Part shown: piece after piece, positions 10,810 through 20,036 of the stretch | How positions within the stretch are numbered: the stretch's first letter is position 1 | Layout of the letters: each line of letters begins with the position of its first letter | NCBI RefSeq assembly: GCF_040802235.1 | Contig: NC_133158.1 | Span: 41,234,001 to 41,298,000 of the forward strand | From: Manis javanica | Taxonomy: Eukaryota > Chordata > Mammalia > Pholidota > Manidae | DNA: 64,000 nucleotides | Direction: 5' to 3' | Notes under the pieces: model-generated | Databases searched by the model: none | Seen by the model: only the letters and a program-made list of their open reading frames with translations | Told to the model about the DNA's origin: nothing | Made by a program: the position numbers and the translations under genes

Positions 10810-12830
10810 GAGGAGTGATCAGCACATAATGCCACTCCACCCAGGGCTCTGCAGGGCACTCAGATCCTGGGCTGGCAGGGACTTAGTTCACGCAGACCCA
10901 GGAGGACACAACGCCAGGTGAGAATTCTTTCTCATTCAGTCTCGACAGTCCTGCTCCATCCAGGTGGTGGTTTCACCTGGTGCATAGGGGCGACCTCCCC
11001 AGATGCAGCCGCCCTTACCTGCCCCGTTCTTCCTCACTCCCTCTTTGCCGCCTGCGAGGCAGCTGCCATTCCCTGCTACTCCTGCTTTACCGAACCCATT
11101 CCTTAGCTACACTCCTCTGACCTGCTGAAGAAAACTTTCTCGTTCAGAGCCAACAACCCGCCCCACCATGCGGGTGGCGGTATCACCTAGTGTGCAGGAC
11201 GCGACCTCCCCAGACGCAGCTGCCCGGCCACAGTTGTGTAAAAATACGAGGCCCACAGGAGGGCAGGCAGTGGAGGCTTATTAGCCCACCATCCTGAGCT
11301 GAGGAAGGGGACAGGGGCCTGGGCCTTCAAAGGGGCTGTCTTGCCAATGGGTTTCAGCTCCGGGCAAGTTTGCTATGGATTCAATGTGACCAAAGAAAAT
11401 GATAGCAGAACATTCCTGGGGTGAAAGGGTTATATCCAACTTTATTTCGAGGTGGCAGGTCAGTCACTAGAATCCCATTCACTCAGTGAGTCTGTGTGCA
11501 GCAAGCTGGTCTCTGCCTCTGGGCTCCTCTGTCCACAGCCGTCCTCTGGGCCCCTCTGTCTGCATAGCCGTCCTACACAGCCATCCTCTGGGCCTCTGTC
11601 CTCGGCGCTGCCGCAACTCCAGCCTCTGCTCTGCTCTCCTACAGCCTTGCAGCCCTGCCACCATGTTGTGCCAAGAGCACTGGGCAGAGCTCTTTTTATA
11701 GAGTTAACCACCATGTATTGCCCACAGATGTGCAGTGAGCTAGTCAACCACAGCCAGGTGAGAATCCTGGCCACAGGAACTCTCATTTTATCCACAAGGG
11801 CACAGCCGAGAGCAGAAGTCTGGCAGTGAGATGTTGCCCCTGCCAGGCACACAAGCCTTCCAGATGAGTAAGTCATGTCCGACCATAGCTCTTCCTATGT
11901 CAATTTAGGCAGTTAAAGGAGAGAGAAAAGCTTGTCCTTCACCAGCGGGCTCTCAGCAGCAGTCAGCTCAAAACAACCCAATGCGATAAAGCAGCACAGC
12001 CACCTGGGGCCGGCTGGACACCATCCTCGAGGGCCCCACCTGCCCACCCGCCCCCTCCCACCCCAGGCAACCCCGCTTGGTGCCTGTTTCCCCAGCATCC
12101 CTACACTCCACCCTGACGGGGCTCATGCCCCCACCGCAGGGCCCACCTAAGCCCCACCAGGCTCCCTGACCCCAATCCCGACCCATCCCCTGCAAGGTGA
12201 GGCTGGGAGCGGGGAGAGGAGCCCTCCCATGCCTGGACTACAGCCACTGGGAGGAGGGCACCGAACCGGCGGCAGGAGATGCACCCGCAGCATGCCAGCA
12301 TGACACAGGACGGCGCCTGCGGCAGGGGAGCAGGCATGTGCTCTCTTTTCTACATGGAGTTCTCCATTTTTATGGGGTCACATCTGTCTCATTCCTACAC
12401 GCATTCAGTGAGGAATGGATCGTGGGAGTCTCTCCTTCTGCTCCCCACAGGGCATGACCACAGCTGACTGCCCTGTCTTCCTAGAGTCCCAGACCAGGCT
12501 CTGCCCTGGCAGATGCAGAAAAGCTTGCCTCCCCACACACCCGCTCACAGGCTGCTCCCTCTGGGGGTCTCCTAGGCCCCATCAGCAGTCAGGGCTGGGC
12601 CTGCTCCTGTGGGTGCCTCCCAGTGCCCACCGAGGTGCGGTCCTCGGGGTGTGGGGGGATGGCTGGATCTCTCTGGAAGGCCAGTCTTGTCCAGACAGGC
12701 CCCATCCCAGTCGCCAATGGGGTGGCAGACCCTTCCCTTACCTAGCTGGTTGAATCGAATCTGAATCCTTAATCACAGTCTGTCAGAAGCAAGCCCTTTT
12801 CCAATGCCCTTCATCCGACATCACCCCCAC
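10810..12830 (+). repeat. Upstream repeat block A (truncated copy, no stefin exons)
   Basis: The block contains the shared landmarks ATAATGCCACTCCACCC, GAGGCAGCTGCCATTCCCTG, AACTTTCTCGTTCAGAGCC and the later TCCATTTTTATGGGGTCA segment, all in the same order as block B at 14.9-16.7 kb. Homology to B ends near 12,830, before the place where B continues into the stefin-like exon. It is interrupted by a solo LTR. Confidence 0.8.
11337..11796 (-). mobile_element. Solo LTR (about 460 bp) inside block A
   Basis: Blocks B and C run straight through this point, so the 460 bp is an insertion. It starts TGTCTTGCC and ends TTATCCACA. The insertion is flanked by AGGGGC on the left and AGGGCA on the right, an imperfect 5-6 bp target duplication. 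An AATAAA signal on the minus strand near 11,445 suggests minus orientation. No internal retroviral sequence remains. Confidence 0.7.
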
Positions 12831-14919
12831 CCCAGCCTGAGACCTAGAGCCACCTCCTCCCTATTGCTGGACCTTTTCCCAGGCCTCTGCCCCCAGCCCC
12901 CAGCCCCCACCACACGCAAACACACACAAATGCAATCAGTCAATCAGCGCTTCAATGGGCCTCTGGGTCACATGCTGGTGATGTCCAAAGCAGCGGCACG
13001 AGTGGGTGCTGGACGGGCCTCGCATGTGAGGGATCCGGGCGGGAGGGAAACTGAGGTAGGGCAGGGACGTGGGATGAGCATCGTGATCAGCTCCTCCTGC
13101 CCAGGATGAAAAATGCCAAGATACACACAGTGGAGTGAGAACAGGAGTGACTCCATCTTCAGGTGAAGATTCCATTTTAAAAGCCAGGGAGTCAGGAGGG
13201 AAGAGCCTGGACATATTCGTGGTCATCGGCCCACCTCCAAACCTGTCTTCAGGCAGGGCAAGCAGGCCTCACTGGGGTGTCCCCACTGCTCGGGGGTTCC
13301 CCCTGTCCCAGAGGAGGGCAGGATCAAGGAATGCCTTGTGCTGAGCCCGTCTTACGAAACGTCGAGAGGACGGACGCTGGACGATGACACGACGTCCCTC
13401 ACCAGAGACAGGCGTCAGGACCCTGCACAGCGAGCCCCCGCCGCCTCCGCCCACCCTGCCCTTCGCCCCATTCCGGAAGCCTTACAAGGCAGAATCCTCA
13501 GCCTTTGCTGCACCTCCTCTCTCAGGGTGCCTGCACCCCCGTTTCCCCGAGGGTGCACCTCCCGCCTTGGGCACAGTCTCCCCCCTCACTGCCCACCCTC
13601 CTGCCCTCTGTCTCTGCCCTCCTGCAGGGTGAGCGTCTTGTTACTTTGCTGTCTCGTTCTCTTTCCCAGACTTAAGCACCAGTCTCTGCTCTTCTCTGTT
13701 ATACATGGACAAGCAGGGAGGGGCCCCTGGGAGCTCTGATGTGGGCTGGCAAGTTTCCATCGTCTGGGAGACACGCGACCACGCTCTTCAGCAGCCCGCC
13801 CAAAGCCTCCTGTCTGCCCCCGGGAAGCTCTCCCTCAACCCGTGGCTCTGTGGCTGCCCCAGATCCCAGGCTGGTGGGGGCTTAGTTCCCATGCCATGCG
13901 GGTCCAAGCGGGCGCTGGATGCCAGGGGAGCCTGGCTTCGGGGGTTGGCAAGGGATCCATTCAGCAAGCGCCCCTTTCCTCCCCCTGCCGTGCCCCACTC
14001 TCCGCCACCTGCAGACCAGCTGCTATTCGCAGCCGCTCTAACGGTGACGCATCCCTTCCTTACCTGCACCCGTCTGGCCCACTGGGGAATTCTTTCTGCT
14101 CAGACTCAAGAACCCTACCCTGTCCAGGTGGAAGCTTCACCTGGGGGCAGGGAGAGATGTCCCCAGAAGCAGCTACATGGCAACAAGACCGGGCAGGGCC
14201 TGACCCTTGACACAGGGATGCCTCTGTGCCCCACGCTGCCATCCCCCAGCTCCTCCAGGTCCCTGCTGGGGCACAGGCTGCTTGTCTCCCCTCTGCGGGG
14301 GGCAGCCCCCACATCCTGCTGCCTACTCATCTCAACCCCCTTCCCCCACATACAGCCCTCCCTGCACACCCCCGCCCCAGCCAGGGGCCATGACCTCCGA
14401 CTCTCGTGGGGCCATACTCATGCCAGGGTGGGAAATGGACCCACCCCCTCGGCAGGGCCCCCGCCCACCCCCACATGGGGCCCTATCCCAGGTGTTGCCT
14501 GCACGGCCTGTAGGCGAGGAAGCACTTCCCTTCCTCCTGCCTGGGTCCTCTGGGTGCTCTCACACTGAGCTGACAGACGACGTGCTGACAGGAGGGAGAC
14601 CAGTCCCACTTCCCGGGAAGAGTCCTGACGCAGGGTGGGGAAGCGGGACAGGGCCAGGCCATTGTGAAATCTACTTAGCCCAAGAGAAAGGCCCGGCTCA
14701 CTCTCCACCTTCAACCACACGCCCTTCTGCCTCCTCTTCCGGCCCCTTAATCGATCAGGTGACTATGCAGCCAGGGCCAGAGATCCAGGATCCCCGTCCA
14801 CGCCACCACCTGAATGACCCTACTCCCAAGACAAAACCTGTGTCCATGTGACCTGTGTGCAGGCTGACCCCTGCCCAAAAGGCCCCATGGAACCCCAAGC
14901 CCCAAACCCTTAAGCGTGC
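12831..14919 (+). repeat. Diverged LTR-like block D and unassigned sequence
   Basis: From about 13,480 to 14,200 this stretch follows blocks B and C in order but is strongly diverged. The shared landmarks are CTCTTTCCCAGACTTAAGCA, CCTGGGAGCTCTGATGTGGG, CAGATCCCAGGCTGGTGGGG and GTGGAAGCTTCACCTGGG. It may be an older copy of the same LTR-derived repeat. Long open frames here (for example 13,705-14,568) have no family resemblance and I do not call them genes. The flanks hold nothing else I recognise. Confidence 0.5.
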
Positions 14920-16735
14920 CTCCTCTCTGAGGTTGCCCCCACCCCTGTTTCTTCAAGCGTGCGCTTTTTGCCTGAAATAAAATGTGCTCACACTTCAACT
15001 TACTGCGTTTTGTCTCTGGGCTCTTCCAAAAGCAAGTGTCTTTGTCACATCCCTGTTTCATTCTCTTTTCCAGACGGAAGCACAAGTCTTCGCTGTCTCT
15101 GCTCCACTGCAGAGGAGGAGGGAGGGGTTACTGGGAGCTCTGAGCGGGGCTGGCCAGTTCCCGTCGCGTGGGTGACCCGGACAGGACAGCAGCTGTACCA
15201 TAGTGCCCTTCAGGAGGCTGCCCGAAAATCTCTGGTCTTTGCCTCTGGGGAGCGCTCAGCACATAATGCCACTCCACACGGTGTTCTGCGGCACCCCCAG
15301 ATCCTGGGCTGGTGGGGACTTAGTTCCTACGCTGTGCAGACCCGAGCGGATGCTGGACGCCAGGTGAGCCTGGCTTTAGAAGTTGGCGAGGGATTCGCCC
15401 ACTGCCGAGCGGAATTTTGGCAAGTCACCCTTTGCTGCCCCATTCTTACTCGCTCCCTCTTTGCCGCCTACGAGGCAGCTGCCATTCCCTGCTACTCCTG
15501 CTTTACCGAACCCATTCCTTAGCTACACTCCTCTGACCTTCTCGAGAAAACTTTCTCGTTCAGAGCCAAGAACCCGCCCCGCCGTGTGGGTGGCGGTTTC
15601 ACCTGGTGCGCAGGGCGCGACCTCCGCAGACGCAGGGGCCTGGCCACAGCTGAGTAAAAACACGAGGCCCACAGGAGGGCAGGCAGTAGAGGCTTATTAG
15701 CCCACCATCCTGAGCTGAGGAAGGGGACAGGGGCCTGGGCTTTCAAAGGGGCGCGGCCGAGAGCAGAAGTCTGGCAGTGAGATGTTCCCCCTGCCAGGCA
15801 CACAAGCTTTACAGATGAGTAAGTCATGTCCGACCATCACTCTTCCTACGTCAATTTAGGCAGTTAAAGGATAGAGAACAGCTTGTCCTTAATTGGCGGG
15901 CTCTCAGCAGCAGTCAGCTCAAAACAACCCAATGCGACAACACAGCACAGCCACCTGGGGCCGGCTGGACACCATCTTCGAGGGCCCCCAACAACCCCCA
16001 TCACTGGTCCCCCAACATGGTGCCTGTTTCCCCAGCATCCCTACACTTCACCCCCATGGGGCTCATGCCCCCACCGCAGGGCCCGCCCAAGCCCCACTGG
16101 GGCTCCCCGACCCCGATCCCAACACATCCCCTGCCGGGGTTGGGGGGGCTGGGATCAGGAAGCGGAGCCCTCCCACGCCTGGACCCCAGTCACCCGGATG
16201 GCACCTGTGGTGGGGTTGCAGGCATGTGCTCTGTTTTCTATGTGGAGTTCTCCATTTTTATGGGGTCACCTCTGTCTCATTTCTACATGCATTCAGTGAA
16301 GAATGGATCATGGGAGTTTCTCCTTCCACTGCCCACAGGGCACGACCACAGCTGACCGTCCTGTCTTCCTGAAGTCCCGGACCAGGCTCTGCCCTAGCAG
16401 GTGCGGGAAGGCTTGCCTCCCCACACATCAGCTCACAGGCTGCTCCCTCCAGGGCTCTGATGGGCCCCATCATCAGGCAGGGCTGGGCCTGCTCCTGCGG
16501 GCGCCTCCCGGTGCCCACTGAGGTGCGGTCCTCAGGGTGTGGGGGTCAGCTGCATCTCTCTGGAAGGCCAGTCTTGTCCAGACAGGCCCCATCCCAGCTG
16601 CCTATGAGGTGGCAGACCCTTCCCTTACCTAGCTGGTTGAATCGAATCTGAATCCTAAATCACAATCTGTCAGAACAAAGCCCTTTTCCAAAGCCCTTAT
16701 CCGACATCGCCCCACCCCAGCCTGAGACCTACTGT
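14920..16735 (+). repeat. Upstream repeat block B
   Basis: The first 1.2 kb (14,940-16,150) is roughly 93-95% identical to 48,050-50,150 where aligned. It includes an AATAAA-containing segment (GCCTGAAATAAAATGTGCTC), which suggests that the block derives from an LTR. From 16,150 to 16,735 it matches block A (12,190-12,830) instead of unit 2, where a CpG island sits at the corresponding place. Confidence 0.8.
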
Positions 16736-16799
16736 CCTTAGTCCCTGCCACGTCCCAAGGCCTTTCCCGTGGGAAGTGCACCTGGCCCACAGCCGGGCG

Positions 16800-17025
16800 G
16801 GGTGCAGGCTCCTCTGAGGTGCTGTCCGCCCACTTGTCACGTGATTTTGCCTATTTTGTGCTGAGGCTCAGGACTCTGGGACGCTGGCTGCACGAGTCAG
16901 TGCAACTCGCGTTTTCCTGCCTCATGAACCGCTCCAACCGCAAGGTCCCCGACCCTCTGATGGCCCGTGCAGACTCGGCCTCTGACATCACTGTGATCTT
17001 TTCTGAGGCCGTGCCCATCCCTGAT
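16800..17025 (+). promoter_or_regulatory. Decayed or replaced stefin promoter of copy 1
   Basis: A GTCACGTG E-box at about 16,836 aligns with the same motif at about 50,351 upstream of the intact CSTB gene. The rest of the region is CpG-poor and only loosely alignable. About 70 bp more lies between the E-box and exon 1 than in copy 2. Activity is unknown. Confidence 0.45.
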
Positions 17026-17091
17026 AAGTTGTTTGGTGGTTGGTCCTCCACAGAGCCCGCCACAGGGGAGATCCAGGCCATCGCGGACCAG
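17026..17091 (+). pseudogene. CSTB-like copy 1, exon 1 (start codon lost)
   Basis: This 66-nt segment aligns codon for codon with CSTB exon 1 of copy 2. The two initiating ATG codons are replaced by AAG TTG, and the next eight codons are also mostly changed. The last part (PATGEIQAIADQ) is clearly stefin. The donor gtaagc is good. The frame is open upstream through in-frame ATGs at 16,960, 16,924 and 16,819, so a protein with a new amino terminus is possible. Without transcript data I call it a probable pseudogene or neo-gene. A Gly-Gly pair remains near the site of the conserved amino-terminal Gly that stefins insert next to the protease active site. Confidence 0.7.
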
Positions 17092-19381
17092 GTAAGCAGC
17101 TGGGGTTCCAGCGGGCCTGCGCTGGCATCCTCCTGCTCATCTTCCTTCCCAGGGGACCGCCCGCCCGGGACAAGTGTGTGACGGCAGGGACCAGCACCCT
17201 CACTCCTAGGAAGTGCACCCGAGGCCTCCGGAGGGAGGGTCAGCCAGGAGAATACCCTCCAGAGGTCAGGAAAGCCCTACCTGGGGCCCGGCCCTGTAGC
17301 GGGTGCGCTGAGAGGTGGTAGGAAGGACCTTGGGAAGGGGCGCCAGGAGCCCCAAGCTGGTGTGGTTAGCCCAGGCTCACGAAGTGAGGGCTACGGTCGG
17401 TAGGACAGGGTGTTTCCCTAGCTTTCCTTCCCTGCCACCGCCCCCAGGGTCCTGTCCCAGGTGGTAAGGGCAGCGGAGGCCGGTGGGTCAGTGCCAGGAG
17501 ACCTTGGGAAGCTAGGAATCGGCGGGACTCCTGTGAGCCGGCCTGGGCCGGTTACGGGTTCTCCCCAGGCAGACTGCTGTGTGACACCCTCCGTTTCCTC
17601 ATTTTCCAGGCCACTTGTCACATGGTCTCTGTGTGTCAGCTCATCCGGGAGGGGAGAGTTCTCTTCTCAGAGGGCCCCTCATTTGGTGTTGATCACCTGA
17701 GAGGGACATGCAAGGGACAGCGGCCACTGCTCCTGGAAGAGGCTCTGAGGCAGGCAGGAGGCTGCGCCCACTTGCTGGGGTCTCTGGGAGGAGCAGGGCA
17801 GGGGGCCGCACCGCGGCTCTTGGCACTGACCACCCTCAGGAGCGCCTGGGTGCGGGCAAGAACCGGCGGGAGGCAGCGGAGCCGTGAGATCCGCCTCAGG
17901 TCCGAGCACCCACCGGCCGGTGCTCCCGCCTCCCCCGGCCTCCTGCCCCACCCTGATCCCAAGGGCTAGGGGCCCGCACCTTCCAGCTGACCCTGGGCCT
18001 TCTGTGCCCCTCAGCCACAACCCAGCCCTCCTCCATCCTGGTCACAAATGGAACGCGTGAACTGTCACCCACAAGCCGTGCCCCAGCCTGGCATTCAAGG
18101 CCTCCCCACCCCCGTTCCGCCGCCTTTAGCCTAGTCTTAACCCCATTCCTTGCAAACAGTGGGGCCTCGCTGCCTCACTGCCTCTCCAGAAACAGGTGAA
18201 GAGGGAGGCAGTTCCTCCCCAGACCCCCACACGTTTGTGGCTGCCTCTCGTGCTCCCTGTCCTGTAAACTGTGCAGGGTCAGTCCTCCGCAGCCTGGCCT
18301 GGCACCTTGCACGACCCAGAGTGCTGCAGGTAAGAATTCAGGCACAGGAAGGCCCTGGCTGCCCGGGCAGGCATGTGCGGAGGGTGGAGGAACAGGAGCA
18401 GCAGGACCCAGCCTGCCTTTTCCCTGCACGACCCTCTCTCATGACCTTGCTTGCCTAGACAGCAGCCTTATCCCCAGGAAGACCCCTCCCTGGAGGCCCC
18501 AGGCCTGTGTTTGGATTGCCAGGGTGGCTCACTTGCATGTGACCACGGTCACCACCCACCCATCCCCCACTGCCTCCCAGCACCCAGCGTGCTTCCTGCA
18601 GCTGGTGCACAGACCCTGTGACCCTCTGGGACTAGCTGGTGAGCCCAGCACTAGGGCAGTATACTCTAGCGGCCAGAGCACTTTTAAAAGTACATCAGAC
18701 TTTAAACTTTAAAAAAGATAAACCTGTCCTATGCCTGTAAAGATTTTGAGTTCCTGAAAGGCCACAGCCCTGGGAAACAGGACCAACCCAGAGGCTCCAT
18801 CACCAGACAAGGTTGGCCTCGGTCCCAGCACTGTGCACCTGCACAGACCACTGGGGCTCCAGTGAGGTGCTTTTACCTGCACAGCACTTACCTGCTGCCT
18901 CATCTGTTACACGGAAAACTAGAAACAGCCTAAGTGCCCCCGTTAGGGGAATTCAAATATGTGAAAGTTAAATGCAAATTTCAGATAAAATTGGCTTGAA
19001 CTTTTAAAATGTTTTAGTTTTTGATTTTAAGAGTAATTAAAAATTATATGTAGGCTTTGAAATGAACTCTGCACGCTAAGAAAACAGTATAAATTTGTAC
19101 ATACGGTCATAGTGCTGGAAATGTAGAAATATCCCATGGCTAGAAAAGAAAGGGCAGATGATATACCGAAATAGCATCCCTGAAATGTTGGCCGAGTTAA
19201 GGAACTGGGTCTGCACTTTTTCATATAGGTAATAGTTAAATGCATTCCCTGTTACACAGATCATGTCACAGAAAATCTGTACAGGGTGGGCATTAGAATT
19301 CAGGTTGCGACATTTACTGTGAGAAGTAAGCTTATGCATCAGCCGCTCCTGCTCACGTTTGCCATTCTCCCCCCTCCCCAG
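17092..19381 (+). other. CSTB-like copy 1, intron 1
   Basis: Intron of 2.29 kb. The first 60 bp or so is poorly matched to copy 2. From about 17,155 (GACCGCCCGCCCGGGACAAG) identity jumps to roughly 95-96% and stays there. No separate gene is seen. Confidence 0.75.
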
Positions 19382-19483
19382 GTGAGGTCCCAGCTGGAGG
19401 AGAGGGAAAATAAGAAGTACGCTGTTTTCAAGGCCGTGGAGTTCAAGAGCCAGCTGGTTGCAGGGATGAACTTCATCATCAAG
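19382..19483 (+). pseudogene. CSTB-like copy 1, exon 2
   Basis: This 102-nt exon with consensus AG acceptor encodes [20 protein letters not shown] and on to QLVAGMNFIIK, with no stop or frameshift. QLVAG is the stefin first-hairpin protease-binding loop (family consensus Q-x-V-x-G); the intact copy 2 has QVVAG. By hand I count nine differences from copy 2 in 102 nt, giving seven amino acid changes or so and clustering at and just after the loop. The donor is gtggag, as in copy 2. Confidence 0.8.
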
Positions 19484-19907
19484 GTGGAGTGTCAGCCACA
19501 CGGGAGGGTCAGGCCGAAGTGGGTGATCGTAGATGCCAAGACAGGGGGTGCTTCGAGGAGTCCCATGGCAGCCCCCAAGTTGGGGCTCCGTGGCCCTCAA
19601 TTGGAAGCATCTGCATATGTGCACGTTTGTATGTGTGCACGTGTGTGTGTGCGTGCGTGTGCACATGCTGACCTACCCGTGGAGAGGGCAGAGCTTTCAG
19701 GCAAGTAAGGGCTGTGGTAGAGTGAATGGGGATGCTGGGGATGCTGGCTGGCGTAACCAGGGTGTCCCTGCACATGAGGGAGGTGGGAAGGCCAGCAGCC
19801 CCTCTAACGACCTGAAGGAAGCACAGCTGGGGCAGCCCTCAAACAGCCCCATCGGGCAGGGGAGCCTGGGGCTGAGGCTGCCCGGGCCTGACATGCTCTC
19901 TTCCCAG

Positions 19908-20036
19908 GTCCAGGTGGACGATGATGACTTCATGCATATTCGCGTATATGAAAGCCTACCACACACAAACAAGCCCTTGGCCTTGACCAACTATCAGACC
20001 CACAAAGCCAGGCATGATGAGCTGGCCATTTTCTAG
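19908..20036 (+). pseudogene. CSTB-like copy 1, exon 3
   Basis: This 129-nt exon including a TAG stop encodes VQVDDDDFMHIRVYESLPHT and ends KARHDELAIF. It is open and has the stefin second binding loop (SLPH). It differs from copy 2 only by silent changes and by the penultimate residue (Ile for Tyr). A possible ATTAAA polyadenylation signal lies at 20,489. Exons 2 and 3 alone would lack the amino-terminal trunk that stefins use for inhibition. Confidence 0.8.

Noticed and set aside
10918-11106. Small open frame similar to ones at about 15.4 and 48.5 kb
   Set aside because: The similarity comes from the duplicated LTR-like blocks. The frames change between copies, so protein constraint is not supported.
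13705-14851. Long open frames (287 and 214 codons) in block D
   Set aside because: GC-rich, overlapping in several frames, proline/serine-rich by composition, no start context, splice or family match. They lie in LTR-like sequence.
19482-19708. Read-through extension of stefin exon 2 (to codon 140)
   Set aside because: It continues into intron 2 past a conserved donor. The same read-through exists in copy 2 and ends in a TG-repeat stretch, so it is not a real terminus.
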